A stretch of DNA of 64,000 nt from Butyrivibrio sp. MC2021 (GTDB lineage Bacteria; Bacillota; Clostridia; Lachnospirales; Lachnospiraceae): positions 434,001 through 498,000 of the forward strand of contig NZ_JHXX01000001.1 in NCBI RefSeq assembly GCF_000621605.1. The letters are read 5' to 3'. Below the pieces are notes generated by a model, which was not told the DNA's origin, made no database searches, and saw only the letters and a program-made list of their open reading frames with translations. The position numbers and the translations under genes are program-made. Below, piece by piece: positions 24,811 through 34,015 of the stretch (positions are counted from its first letter, which is position 1; every line of letters begins with the position of its first letter).

Positions 24811-25736
24811 ACGCTCTTCTCCTTAAGCACCACATTTAAATAGTTATATGGAATCTCTATTCCATTCTCCTCAAGGGCTTTAAAAATTCGTGTATTAACT
24901 TCGTCGACAACAACCTCTGTTCTTATGTTATGAGGATAATATATGGTAGCTCCCATAATAAGTGAGCTTTCCTCCAGTTTAAGGAAATATACGGATTTAC
25001 TGTTTGGATCATCCGGGTTGTATTTATCTTCATTAAGTGTAAGGGGACATTCACAGATAGTCTTCCTTATAACTTCCTTGGCTTTGTCAATATCAGAGCC
25101 ATAGCTTATGGGATATCTGACCTCTATAGACCTTGGAACTTTGTTGTCGTAGCTAAAATTTATGATATGCATGGAATTGGCTCTATTATTTGGAATAATG
25201 AGCCTTGTGGTATCAAGAAGACAGATGACAACATGGCGAAGGGTCAGCTTTTCAATGATACCTGCTCTTCCATCCTCCAGCATAATTCTGTCCCCCACAT
25301 CAAAGGGCTTATAAATGCTTATCTCAAGGCCCGCAAACATGTCCTTAAGGACTTCATTTGCAGCAAGACCTACAACCACCGCAATAACTGCAGTACTGCC
25401 AAGAAGAGACTGCGCAATTTTGCCTCCCCCAAGGGGAATTACGATAAAAACCATGGCAAGGACTACAGAGACAGCTTTCTCCATGAACTGCAGTGTAATA
25501 CTGTTTCCCTTCTTTGCCCGGATCTTTCTGAATATTCTCTTGTTGAGCTTCATGAAAACCAGGAACAGCAGAATATATACAGCCATAATAACCAGTATAA
25601 CCGCAAAGGCAATTGCAATAGTAACTAGCTGTACAGCAATAGGTTCATCCCCCACAGTACTGCTTATGGCGCTAAGGACTACTTCAAGAAAAGATTGTTC
25701 CATATTTATGATCCTCCATAATATATTATACCGCAT
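24807..25736 (-). CDS. MscS-family mechanosensitive channel
   Basis: A 309-residue channel with three N-terminal helices. The pore-lining region reads GSTAVIAVVVGLAANEVLKD, followed by the beta domain (FDVGDRIMLEDGRAGIIEKL, then TRLIIPNNR) and a C-terminal alpha/beta domain. It should open under moderate membrane tension. Two in-frame starts both have good ribosome sites: ATG 25736 with AAGGAG and ATG 25703 (MEQSFLEVV) with GGAGG, so the exact N-terminus is open. It leads the operon with the ABCG-like transporter, joined by a 4-nt overlap. Confidence 0.93.
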   Translation of the reverse strand: MRYNILWRIINMEQSFLEVVLSAISSTVGDEPIAVQLVTIAIAFAVILVIMAVYILLFLVFMKLNKRIFRKIRAKKGNSITLQFMEKAVSVVLAMVFIVIPLGGGKIAQSLLGSTAVIAVVVGLAANEVLKDMFAGLEISIYKPFDVGDRIMLEDGRAGIIEKLTLRHVVICLLDTTRLIIPNNRANSMHIINFSYDNKVPRSIEVRYPISYGSDIDKAKEVIRKTICECPLTLNEDKYNPDDPNSKSVYFLKLEESSLIMGATIYYPHNIRTEVVVDEVNTRIFKALEENGIEIPYNYLNVVLKEKSV

Positions 25737-25777
25737 ATTTATCTCCTTATATACGACAATATCTTTTATGAAGGCAT

Positions 25778-25810
25778 AAAAAAAGCACGAAACATAAAGT
25801 TTCGTGCTTT
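25778..25810 (-). terminator. Terminator after the UPF0210 gene
   Basis: On the minus strand a 12-bp perfect stem AAAGCACGAAAC/GTTTCGTGCTTT with a short loop is followed by TTTTTT. It begins three bases after the stop codon at 25814. Confidence 0.92.
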
Positions 25811-25813
25811 CAC

Positions 25814-27178
25814 TTAATTCTTAAAGCTGTGTACCGGAGCTGGAATTCGGCCTGTGCGGTTTACGAAATTATCACAGGAGAACTGATTGACCGGCATAAT
25901 GGGAGCATATCCCAAAAGTCCTCCGAACTCAACCGTCTCGCCTACGCCCTTGCCTATAACAGGGATAAGTCTTACAGCAGTGGTCTTCTGATTGATCATT
26001 CCGATTGCCATCTCATCTGCGATGATACCGGCTATTGTTGTATCCTTTGTATCTCCGGGAATTGCTATCATATCAAGACCTACAGAGCATACACAGGTCA
26101 TAGCCTCAAGCTTTTCAAGAGTAAGGGCTCCTGCCTCTACTGCATTGATCATTCCCTGATCCTCGCTGACAGGGATAAAGGCACCGGAGAGACCGCCTAC
26201 ATAGGAGGAAGCCATAACTCCGCCCTTCTTAACCTGGTCATTGAGAAGTGCCAGGGCTGCTGTGGTTCCGGGAGCACCTGCGTGCTCAACACCGATCTCA
26301 TGAAGGATGTCTGCTACGCTGTCACCAATGGCCGGTGTGGGAGCCAAAGAAAGATCAATGATTCCGAAGGGAACTCCCAGTCTCTTTGAAGCTTCCTGAG
26401 CCACCAGCTGACCAACTCTTGTTACCTTGAAGGCTGTCTTTTTGATGGTCTCACAAAGTACCTCAAAGTTCTCTCCTCTTACCTTCTCAAGGGCTGTCTT
26501 AACAACACCGGGGCCTGAAACACCGACGTTGATGATCTTATCTGCCTCAGTCACTCCGTGGAAAGCACCTGCCATGAAGGGGTTATCATCAGGAGCGTTA
26601 CAGAATATTACAAGCTTGGCACAGCCAAGGGAATCGTTTAATTTTGTGGCTTCCGCAGTCTTTTTAACAATGGTTCCCATAAGTCTTACGGCATCCATGT
26701 TGATACCGGTCTTGGTGGAACCAACGTTAATTGATGAGCAAACAAGCTCTGTTGAAGAAAGAGCCAGTGGAATGGACTCAATAAGAAGTCTGTCAGCCTG
26801 GGTCATACCCTTACTTACAAGGGCTGAATAACCGCCGATAAAGTTAACTCCCACATCATGGGCTACCCTGTCCAAAGTCTTGGCGATACTTGCAAAATCC
26901 TCAGGGCTCTGGCAGGCTGCGCCGCCGATAAGAGCTATAGGAGTCACCGAAATTCTTTTGTTAACAATGGGAATACCGAATTCTCTGGATATCTGATCTC
27001 CGGTTCTTACAAGATCCTTGGCTGCATTGTAAATCTTGTCATAGATCTTCTTGTTGAGCTCCTCAAGATCAGAGCTGATGCAGTCCAAAAGGCTGATGCC
27101 AAGGGTAATGGTCCTGACATCGAGGTTTTCTTTTTCTATCATTTCATTGGTCTCAACGACCTCAGATACGTTTATCAT
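25814..27178 (-). CDS. UPF0210 (PFL-family) protein
   Basis: A 454-residue cytoplasmic protein of the conserved but uncharacterised UPF0210 family. It has a glycine-rich, repeated alpha/beta text ([51 protein letters not shown]) and the family C-terminus [12 protein letters not shown]. Members have a glycyl radical enzyme-like fold and nearly always follow a UPF0237 ACT protein, as here (39 nt). The biochemical role is not established. GAGGAG precedes ATG 27178. Confidence 0.93.
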   Translation of the reverse strand: MINVSEVVETNEMIEKENLDVRTITLGISLLDCISSDLEELNKKIYDKIYNAAKDLVRTGDQISREFGIPIVNKRISVTPIALIGGAACQSPEDFASIAKTLDRVAHDVGVNFIGGYSALVSKGMTQADRLLIESIPLALSSTELVCSSINVGSTKTGINMDAVRLMGTIVKKTAEATKLNDSLGCAKLVIFCNAPDDNPFMAGAFHGVTEADKIINVGVSGPGVVKTALEKVRGENFEVLCETIKKTAFKVTRVGQLVAQEASKRLGVPFGIIDLSLAPTPAIGDSVADILHEIGVEHAGAPGTTAALALLNDQVKKGGVMASSYVGGLSGAFIPVSEDQGMINAVEAGALTLEKLEAMTCVCSVGLDMIAIPGDTKDTTIAGIIADEMAIGMINQKTTAVRLIPVIGKGVGETVEFGGLLGYAPIMPVNQFSCDNFVNRTGRIPAPVHSFKN

Positions 27179-27217
27179 AGTTTATCTCCTCTCCACTTTC
27201 TGAATTATGACACCGAA

Positions 27218-27490
27218 TCAAATCCTGTGCATGGAGTCGAAAATTTCTTCTCTCTGGCACTTGATCACAACACCGATCTTTTTTCCGAGTGCATCAAGAT
27301 CATCCGCCACTGTATTAAAATCCTTGTCAGTTCCAGCCATATCTACGATCATCATCATATTAAAATAGCCACTGACGATAGTCTGGGAAATATCAAGAAT
27401 ATTGATTTTGGAATCTGCAAGATAACTGCAAACCTTTGCAATAATACCAACTGTGTCTTTACCAACAACTGTAATGATAGTCTTGTTCAT
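27218..27490 (-). CDS. ACT-domain protein, UPF0237 family
   Basis: A 90-residue single ACT domain. It has the beta-alpha-beta pattern with TVVGKDTVGIIAKVCSYLAD and NILDISQTIVSGYFNMMMIV. ACT domains bind small ligands such as amino acids and regulate enzymes. Its constant pairing with UPF0210 suggests it is that protein's regulatory subunit (inference). Strong GGGAGG ribosome site; the promoter is at 27524-27552. Confidence 0.93.
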   Translation of the reverse strand: MNKTIITVVGKDTVGIIAKVCSYLADSKINILDISQTIVSGYFNMMMIVDMAGTDKDFNTVADDLDALGKKIGVVIKCQREEIFDSMHRI

Positions 27491-27523
27491 AATTCCTCCC
27501 TATATAAAAACCTTTTGACTACA

Positions 27524-27552
27524 AAGTTAACAACTTATAAGGCAAAAGTCAA
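27524..27552 (-). promoter_or_regulatory. Promoter of the ACT/UPF0210 operon
   Basis: On the minus strand: TTGACT (27552-27547), a 17-bp spacer and TAACTT (27529-27524). The -35 is near-consensus and the -10 is weak. Confidence 0.55.
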
Positions 27553-27616
27553 TCGGATTATTTCTTATTTAATCGTGATTCCTTACAATCTGTCTGGAAA
27601 AGAAATATGTGTACAA

Positions 27617-27648
27617 TAAAAAAAGAGCCCCCTTTTATCGGGGGCCCT
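27617..27648 (-). terminator. Terminator of the C39 peptidase operon
   Basis: On the minus strand a 9-bp GC-rich stem AGGGCCCCC/GGGGGCTCT with a 7-nt loop is followed by TTTTTT. It begins seven bases after the stop at 27655. Confidence 0.93.
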
Positions 27649-27654
27649 GTAGTT

Positions 27655-28320
27655 TTATGAATAGCCGTTAAGTATAAGTCTGAGTCTGTATCCTGTTTTA
27701 TTCTGAAATGCCTGCTGCAGATTGTCAATCTGTCCATCCATGAAAATTATTCGATTATCCTCATCGCTCTTGGATACAAGATTGCCGTTCTCATCATAGG
27801 TTGCTGCACTGGTAAAGTCCATAACTATCTCATTAGCTTTGACATTGCCTTCTCCGTAAATGGAAGGAAACAGAACATAGCTGAGTCTGTCATCATTCTT
27901 GTCATACATCAGCACATCGGGAAGGTAAGAAACAGCAAAATCCCTTGCTCTGTCCAAAAGTCTCTGGTCATCAGGATTCTCAAGAGCATTTTTCAGTTCA
28001 TTTTTAACAGTATCATTCAGTCTGTCAATTCTGACGCAGGATCTTAAGAAAAAGTATTTGTATTCCATAAGATCAGTCTTTTGGAAATAACTCTTCCTAT
28101 CTTCTTTTACTTCGAGGATGCCCATCTCATTCATCTTATTCTCGGTATCCTCAAAAACTCCCAGCTTGTGGAAATAGTCTCTCAGCAAAAATCTGTAAAA
28201 CTGAGAAAGCTGCATATATTCTTCATCCAGCAGTTCCTCCGGAACGCCGCTTTTCTTATAAGCCTCTTTAAATTCATCCAGGCCTTTTACCTTAAATTTC
28301 TCTTCCAGTTCTATTCTCAT
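27655..28320 (-). CDS. Uncharacterised cytoplasmic protein
   Basis: A 221-residue protein that I do not recognise. It has no signal peptide or membrane helix. The first 120 residues are highly charged and helical (MRIELEEKFKVKGLDEFKEA, then FYRFLLRDYFHKLGVF). The C-terminal third looks like alternating strands (DRLSYVLFPSIYGEGN, NRIIFMDGQIDNL). It is the third gene of a set with a C39-like peptidase and a lipoprotein, 3 nt after the lipoprotein gene, and ends at a strong terminator. An immunity or chaperone role for the peptidase is conceivable but is context only. Confidence 0.72.
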   Translation of the reverse strand: MRIELEEKFKVKGLDEFKEAYKKSGVPEELLDEEYMQLSQFYRFLLRDYFHKLGVFEDTENKMNEMGILEVKEDRKSYFQKTDLMEYKYFFLRSCVRIDRLNDTVKNELKNALENPDDQRLLDRARDFAVSYLPDVLMYDKNDDRLSYVLFPSIYGEGNVKANEIVMDFTSAATYDENGNLVSKSDEDNRIIFMDGQIDNLQQAFQNKTGYRLRLILNGYS

Positions 28321-28323
28321 TTT

Positions 28324-29085
28324 TTATTCCCTGTTAAATCCGCTTATTTTTTCCAGTTCCTGCAGTAAATCAGCGATTGAAGCATAGTCTACAAGATGAT
28401 TGTCAATATAGACTGTGTTATCGTGGGTAAGGTCAATAGTATAGAGTCCGGCGCCGTTCTTGTCATATAAAGAAATCCTGTACCAGAGTTCTCCGGTTTG
28501 TTCGGAATTATCCAAGAATTTTACTGAGGAAATACCCTTTTTGATAACATCCAGGTCACTTCCCTTAAAATCATATGAAACACCCTGTACAAAATTATTC
28601 TCGGTAGCCTCTCTGAAATCAGCTTTGGCTGTCTCTGAAGCCATTGAAAGATATTGGGCCCCCGGAGTTCTGTGATATCCTGACACATATCCGTGGTCCT
28701 GTTCCAGCTTTTTGCAAAAGCTCTTAAGACCTTCAGTACACTCTAAATAAACCTCATCCTTAATGTTGAGGTTGTAGGATGAATCAACCAAAAACTCGTA
28801 TGCAGCATTGCCGTCAGCATCATAGCAAACCAGCTTGTAATTGCAGTGCATTCCTGTATTTCCCGGCTTCTGCTTAAGCTCTGGAAGTATTCCCATAAGC
28901 GAGCTGACCTCATTAATACTGAGCATTTCATTAAGTTCATCCGCATACATCCCGGAAACACAGTCCTCAAGACATACGCTATCTATTTTCCCTCTGTCAA
29001 TCATTACACCCTTATTCTTAACACCACATGAAATCATAAATGCCATCAATACACCAATAGAAAGAATAACTAAAAACTTTTTCAT
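28324..29085 (-). CDS. Uncharacterised lipoprotein
   Basis: A 253-residue lipoprotein with leader MKKFLVILSIGVLMAFMISC and lipid-attachable Cys20. The mature part is predicted surface-exposed and strand-rich, with two regions of similar flavour (YELVCYDADGNAAYEFLVDS-like and ISLYDKNGAGLYTIDLTH). These may be two copies of a small domain. It is directly abutted by the peptidase gene upstream (the peptidase stop begins at 29086). As a surface protein encoded with a secreted-looking peptidase it could be a partner or an immunity protein. I recognise no family. Confidence 0.78.
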   Translation of the reverse strand: MKKFLVILSIGVLMAFMISCGVKNKGVMIDRGKIDSVCLEDCVSGMYADELNEMLSINEVSSLMGILPELKQKPGNTGMHCNYKLVCYDADGNAAYEFLVDSSYNLNIKDEVYLECTEGLKSFCKKLEQDHGYVSGYHRTPGAQYLSMASETAKADFREATENNFVQGVSYDFKGSDLDVIKKGISSVKFLDNSEQTGELWYRISLYDKNGAGLYTIDLTHDNTVYIDNHLVDYASIADLLQELEKISGFNRE

Positions 29086-30180
29086 TTATTTGGAATCCTT
29101 TATATCATACTTAAAGTATGCGTAGTCAAACTTGCATCCTGATTCATTGGGATCGATATAATACTTCTTTCCCCATGATGAAACGATGATAAGTCCATCA
29201 TCCGTAAATCCTGTAACAGTCATAGCATGTTCGCCTGTGGGATCCTTAAGAGGATTGCCTGTTGCAGGGTCAATAAGATGGAAGTTACCGGTCTGCAAAA
29301 TAATATGTCCATCATCATAATTATGGAAGTTCTCAGGAGTGATCTGTACAGAATTATCAACCTTGACACTTACACCCTTATCCCTGAGGTACAGCTCTGT
29401 TCTGTACTTTCTCATAGCCTCAGTGGTTCCCCAGCCCTGAGTAGCCGATGAGTCCTCACCGGGTTTATAAGTATCGATTCCGAAGAACCAGCTCGCATTG
29501 TGGTTATCTGTGGAAGCGTAAATATCAGTGATAAGCATGTTGTAATTCAGAGTTCCGTCAGGTTTATACATATCAAAACCGAATTTCTGTTTGAAAAGAT
29601 CCTCTTTTCCCTTGAACTCCTCAAAAATAGTATTGGCAATGGCAACGTAGCCACAGCCCTCACTGTTAAGCTTGGTAAGATAGTCAGCCACCTGCTGATC
29701 TGTGGTCAGTTCAGGATGATATTTTCTGACAAGATCATAAAGATCATCCTTCTCATCTCCGGTAGCATTCATGGGACCATGCTGTTTGCCGCCATACTGC
29801 TCGCCGGTCTCAACGTCAAAGGGGCCGGGATTTGGTGAACATGCACCGCCTGCGCCGGTTCCGTTGCCGTTTCCGTTACCGGTTGTATAACCTTTTCCGT
29901 CAGCCTTACTAATATTCCCCATAATATTCTGCTCGGCTTTGGAATAGGTGTTACAGATAATTACAAGCTGATTGCCAAGATTCTGAGTTTCAACAGCTCT
30001 TTTCAGTGTCAGATCCGCACAGGCCTTGAGAGCCACATCAATAGCTGCACTTGTCAAAATGCCGGTGGCAATCTGTCCCCTGAGGCTTTCAATCTCAGCA
30101 CTGTAATTTCTAAGTTCGTTTTGAGCATTGTCAAATATCATTGCATTGCTCTTACATTTAGTCGGTTCAATCGAAAACAT
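29086..30180 (-). CDS. C39-like papain-fold peptidase with N-terminal helical (WXG100/LXG-like) domain
   Basis: A 364-residue protein. Residues 1-95 are helical and resemble small type VII secretion substrates (SAEIESLRGQIATGILTSAA). A Gly/Asn linker follows at about 97-113. The C-terminal domain has Cys176 in SEGCGYVAIANT, His318 in GEHAMTVTGF and SSWGKKYYI near 334-342, the Cys-His-(Asn/Ser-Trp-Gly) layout of C39-like cysteine peptidases. There is no Sec signal, so export would need the helical domain. The frame is open to 30303, but GGGAGAG before ATG 30180 gives the better start. It heads a three-gene set. The target is unknown. Confidence 0.75.
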   Translation of the reverse strand: MFSIEPTKCKSNAMIFDNAQNELRNYSAEIESLRGQIATGILTSAAIDVALKACADLTLKRAVETQNLGNQLVIICNTYSKAEQNIMGNISKADGKGYTTGNGNGNGTGAGGACSPNPGPFDVETGEQYGGKQHGPMNATGDEKDDLYDLVRKYHPELTTDQQVADYLTKLNSEGCGYVAIANTIFEEFKGKEDLFKQKFGFDMYKPDGTLNYNMLITDIYASTDNHNASWFFGIDTYKPGEDSSATQGWGTTEAMRKYRTELYLRDKGVSVKVDNSVQITPENFHNYDDGHIILQTGNFHLIDPATGNPLKDPTGEHAMTVTGFTDDGLIIVSSWGKKYYIDPNESGCKFDYAYFKYDIKDSK

Positions 30181-30314
30181 ATGCACTCTCCCATCCAATA
30201 CTAGTTTTTTACTTACTAATATTTTTAGCATATTTTCTGATAAAAATGCTGATTTTCTGACGAAATGCACTTGAAATCGGACGAATGACATGTTTAGTAG
30301 CAAAAAAGCGTGAA

Positions 30315-31112
30315 TCAGAACTCCAAAACAGGAGATAATTCAGATCTGTTTGCAACTATGAGAGGGAAATCATTTCCTCTGTAGGGATTGTCTCCCATTT
30401 CAATTTCCACACGAACAGTTTCATATGCAAGCTCAGGAAGATTATTTTCTTTGGATAAATGTCCCAGAAATATACCCTGCATCTTATCGTTAAGGAGTCT
30501 GCAAAGAAGCTCTCCGCTCTTATCATTGGAAAGATGGCCCTTGTCACCCAAAATACGTCTCTTAAGCTGATATGGATAGGGGCCTGTCTGGAGCATTCTC
30601 ACATCATGGTTTGCCTCCAGCAAAAGGGCGTCGCAATCCTTCAGACAGTCCACAGTATACTCGGTATAGCACCCAAGGTCTGTGGCCACGCCCACCTTTT
30701 TGTCTCCGCAATAAATCCTGTATCCGCAGGGGTCCAGAGCATCATGAGATATCTTCATAGGATTGATGATCATATCTCCCACACTTACCTGTTTGTCTGC
30801 GATAACAGGAATAAAACGAGATTCTGTCATCTCATTTTTCTTATCGCTGCAGCGAATACCCTCAATGGTTCCTGCTGTGGCATAGATCGGAATATCATAT
30901 TTTTTCAAAATGGTATGAAGCGCAGAAATGTGGTCCACATGCTCGTGGGTCACAAAGATAGCGCTGATATCTGAAAGGCCCAGATCAAGGCCCTTAAGTC
31001 CTTCTTCAATTCTCTTTTTGCTGACTCCCGCATCAACTAAAATGTGGGTGTTATCGGAACCCACGTAGGTGCAGTTACCACTGCTACCGCTGGCAATACT
31101 TGTAAAACGCAT
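30315..31112 (-). CDS. MBL-fold metallohydrolase (YycJ/WalJ-like)
   Basis: A 265-residue metallo-beta-lactamase-fold hydrolase. It has the N-terminus MRFTSIASGSSGNCTYVG, a metal motif FVTHEHVDH and a later GHLSNDKSGELL segment. This is the pattern of YycJ/WalJ proteins, implicated in cell-wall and DNA metabolism in Firmicutes. A nuclease activity has been proposed for the family; no WalRK genes are beside it here. AAGGGAG precedes the start. It lies between the FtsA-like operon's terminator and the C39 peptidase. Confidence 0.9.
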   Translation of the reverse strand: MRFTSIASGSSGNCTYVGSDNTHILVDAGVSKKRIEEGLKGLDLGLSDISAIFVTHEHVDHISALHTILKKYDIPIYATAGTIEGIRCSDKKNEMTESRFIPVIADKQVSVGDMIINPMKISHDALDPCGYRIYCGDKKVGVATDLGCYTEYTVDCLKDCDALLLEANHDVRMLQTGPYPYQLKRRILGDKGHLSNDKSGELLCRLLNDKMQGIFLGHLSKENNLPELAYETVRVEIEMGDNPYRGNDFPLIVANRSELSPVLEF

Positions 31113-31163
31113 AAAAAAATAACTCCCTTAAAACAAAACTCAATTCATAATAACATAAAGAAT

Positions 31164-31196
31164 CGGTCTGTGGTTTAAAATATTAACCACAGACCG
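31164..31196 (-). terminator. Terminator-like hairpin after the FtsA-like gene
   Basis: A 14-bp perfect stem CGGTCTGTGGTTTAA/TTAACCACAGACCG with a tiny loop, 20 nt after the stop at 31216. The downstream T run is weak on the minus strand (ATTCTTTAT), so efficiency is uncertain. Confidence 0.75.
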
Positions 31197-31215
31197 CCCT
31201 ATTGGTTAAATCATC

Positions 31216-33384
31216 TTACTTCCAGTATACTTCTATCTTATCTCCCTCATGGATCGGCTCCATGTAGTCCGGTGTAGCACCATTTAATATGGTCACTATG
31301 CTTCTTCCTTCCGGCTTGGACAGGTCAAAATCGATGGCATCAAATATATCCACAAATACATAATTGGCCTTGCCATGAAGGGTTACCGCATCATTATTGA
31401 CTATCAGGTGAAGATCATGGGCCAAAATATTCTTTACCGGCTCCTGTTCTTCCTTCTCATAAACATTATCTTCATCGGGAAGCTCATCAAAGGTAACCTG
31501 ACCTGCTTCATTTGTCTTGATCTTGAGGCTCTCATCAAGATCCTCATAGGATTCCTCGTTTTCCTGGCTGATGGCAACTTCATCGGCGGTCTGGAAATCC
31601 TTATAGTAGTCCATAATGGCCTCTTCAGGATCCTTGAACTCAACCTTGAAGTTCTCATATACAGGAGTTCCGGCATCTCCACGCTCATTGTTTACTATGA
31701 TCACGGTGTCCTCAGTCAGCTCAATATCCATAAGCTCAGCTATCTGGGCTGCGGTATTGTAATCAAGGACCTTGACCTCATCACCGGGTTTGATATTGTA
31801 AAATCCGGTCTGAGCCTCGCCGTTAACCGTGGCATATCTGGAAGCTTCCACATTTTTGCCGTTAACATTGACGTTAAACTTGGTCTTAAACTCCGGAATA
31901 CTCTCTATAGTAGCCTTGCCCGGTGCTCCCGCTGTAGAAGGAGTCACGTTAATGATATCGTTGGCATGGATTTTGGAATGAATATCCGCAGGCTTTCCGT
32001 TAAGCTTGATAACAGCGGCTTCTCCCGGCTCTCCTCTGGAGGTTCTCTCTTTTCCGTTGACGGTGAACTTCAGCTCCTCGCCTCTCTTAGGGAAAAGATC
32101 TTCATTTGGGAATGCCATCTGCATGGCAGCATCCACGATCTGCAGCTTGCCGTTGTCGTAGAGCTTGGTCTGGGTTCCGTTAAAGGATACGAAGATAAAG
32201 TTGTTGGCCTCTTCGTAATAACTTATACAGATACCAAGAGGTGTAACAAGAAGGGAATCCCTCTCTATTCCGTCGTTATTAAGGAAGGTTATATTCTTCA
32301 TAACCTCTTCGCCTCTCAAGGCTACACGCTCTTCAGGAATGTTCATATCCTTGGCAATAGCCTGGGTATAACCCGGAACACATCCGCCACCGCCAACTAC
32401 GAATACAGCGCTGACCGCCTTATCGCCGTTGAGCTTCATGATTTCATCAGTGGCTCTCTGAGCCATCTCATCCACCTTGGGCTTTATTATCCTGGAAATC
32501 TCTTCAGCTGTGATAATCTTCTGAAGTCCCATGATATCGGTATATTCAACCTGATCACTGTGGCTGGCTTTTATCTTGATCTCATCAGCGGAGTTAAAAT
32601 CCACCAGACAGTGCTGGGCAATGATCTCTGTTATATCGTCTCCGGCTATGGGAAGCATTCCGTAGGCTGTGATGGAACCGTTATCTGTAACACAGATATC
32701 AGATGTTCCGGCGCCCACGTCAACCAGAGCAAGATTCAGCATCCTGAATCTGTCGGGAATAGCAACCATCATTGCGGCAATAGGCTCGAGAGTTAAGTTC
32801 GCAACATTAAGATCAGCTCTCTCGCAGGCCTTGTAAAGACCGTCAACACAGTCGTCAGGAAGGAAGGTTGCAATAAGCTCAACGCTAACCTGACCGGCTT
32901 TATGTCCCTCAAGATTGGCTATCTGATAGCCATCCAGGTAATAGTGCATTACAGAATATCCAACCAGATAAAACTTAAGGTTGGAGGTGTTTTTTTCAAG
33001 GAATTCAGCGTAGGCTTTTTCCACGGCAGAAGAATCAAGATTGTAGATATCCTCATCAGTTATGGTATGTCCCTCAGGATATTCATAGTCATAGCTGATC
33101 CTGACAGTGCGAAGCACACGGCCCGCTGCTGCTATACATACATCAGTCAGATGAATGTCTGTCATCTGCTCAAGCTTTTCCTTGACCACTCTGACAGTGG
33201 CACCGACTTTTCCGATGTCATGAATCTGTCCGTCAAGCATGGCTCTGGTCTGATGCGTCTCAACAGCCTGCGCGATTACATTGAACTTATTGTCGTTCAT
33301 ATAACCCACAGTACCAACAACACTTCTTGTTCCGATATCCAGTCCGAATACTATTTTCTGATCTGCCTGTTCCAAACTAGCCAT
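31216..33384 (-). CDS. FtsA-like actin-fold ATPase with long C-terminal extension
   Basis: A 722-residue protein. Residues 1-370 are an FtsA/PilM-type actin fold: phosphate 1 loop VFGLDIGTRSVVG, a SHS2-like insertion, phosphate 2 ALVDVGAGTSDICV and FVVGGGGCVPGY. FtsA itself is about 420 residues. Here about 350 further residues follow, with repeated beta-rich segments around VNGK and GDEVKV-like text, an acidic linker (QENEESYEDLDES), and an ending GDKIEVYWK. It lacks the usual C-terminal membrane-binding amphipathic helix. It may be a cell-division or envelope scaffold. The start shares one base with the coaE stop (TGATG). Confidence 0.85.
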   Translation of the reverse strand: MASLEQADQKIVFGLDIGTRSVVGTVGYMNDNKFNVIAQAVETHQTRAMLDGQIHDIGKVGATVRVVKEKLEQMTDIHLTDVCIAAAGRVLRTVRISYDYEYPEGHTITDEDIYNLDSSAVEKAYAEFLEKNTSNLKFYLVGYSVMHYYLDGYQIANLEGHKAGQVSVELIATFLPDDCVDGLYKACERADLNVANLTLEPIAAMMVAIPDRFRMLNLALVDVGAGTSDICVTDNGSITAYGMLPIAGDDITEIIAQHCLVDFNSADEIKIKASHSDQVEYTDIMGLQKIITAEEISRIIKPKVDEMAQRATDEIMKLNGDKAVSAVFVVGGGGCVPGYTQAIAKDMNIPEERVALRGEEVMKNITFLNNDGIERDSLLVTPLGICISYYEEANNFIFVSFNGTQTKLYDNGKLQIVDAAMQMAFPNEDLFPKRGEELKFTVNGKERTSRGEPGEAAVIKLNGKPADIHSKIHANDIINVTPSTAGAPGKATIESIPEFKTKFNVNVNGKNVEASRYATVNGEAQTGFYNIKPGDEVKVLDYNTAAQIAELMDIELTEDTVIIVNNERGDAGTPVYENFKVEFKDPEEAIMDYYKDFQTADEVAISQENEESYEDLDESLKIKTNEAGQVTFDELPDEDNVYEKEEQEPVKNILAHDLHLIVNNDAVTLHGKANYVFVDIFDAIDFDLSKPEGRSIVTILNGATPDYMEPIHEGDKIEVYWK

Positions 33385-34001
33385 CACACTCTCCAATCCC
33401 CAATTTTTTTGTCTATCTGCCCTGCGGCTAAAGAGAGATCGCCGCTGTTGTCAATTACGAATTCGCAGTGTTTCCTGAAAGTTTCATCATCAAGCTGTTT
33501 TCCAAAGATGTCAGTAATCTTCTCGTCCGAATAGCCTCTGGAATCTTTAAGTCTCTGCCTCCTTGCATCCTCAGATGCATATACATACCAGAGCTCATCG
33601 GCTATCCGGTCATATCCGTTCTCTATAAGGAGCGCCGCTTCTACAAAAACAAAATCGTGCTCCTGCTTTTCTTTTTCACTCTCTATAATATTAATAATAA
33701 AGGTATTTACTGCAGGATGCAAAATATTATTTACTGTTTTTAGTTTATTTTCATCATTAAAAATAGCAGATGCCATTTTTGCCTTATCGATCTCGCCGTC
33801 ATCCCCCAGAATTCCTTCTCCCAGGAAAGCCACCAGCTCGTCATAGGCGGGATATCCCTTTTTCTTGATATCATTGGCAACATCATCCGAAAATATCACG
33901 ACACAGTTGTAATTCCTGCTGATATAGTCAAGAACCGTGCTCTTCCCCGCACCGATTCCTCCTGTAATACCTATAATGTTTGTTTTTCCCTTAGTCAGCA
34001 C
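33384..34001 (-). CDS. coaE: Dephospho-CoA kinase
   Basis: Catalyses the last step of coenzyme A synthesis, phosphorylating the ribose 3'-OH of dephospho-CoA with ATP. The 205-residue length is normal. The P-loop is GITGGIGAGKST (residues 9-20), followed by FSDDVAND, the LHPAV motif near 96 and a lid region with RRQRLKDSRGY. It lies 14 nt after polA, an arrangement common in Firmicutes, and overlaps the FtsA-like gene by one base. Confidence 0.95.
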   Translation of the reverse strand: MLTKGKTNIIGITGGIGAGKSTVLDYISRNYNCVVIFSDDVANDIKKKGYPAYDELVAFLGEGILGDDGEIDKAKMASAIFNDENKLKTVNNILHPAVNTFIINIIESEKEKQEHDFVFVEAALLIENGYDRIADELWYVYASEDARRQRLKDSRGYSDEKITDIFGKQLDDETFRKHCEFVIDNSGDLSLAAGQIDKKIGDWRV

Positions 34002-34015
34002 TTTTTCATCCCCTA

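Noticed and set aside
31375..32796. A 473-codon open frame on the plus strand opposite the FtsA-like gene
   Set aside because: The minus-strand gene has complete FtsA motifs and a coupled start. The antisense frame has no recognisable motif and looks like codon-bias shadow.
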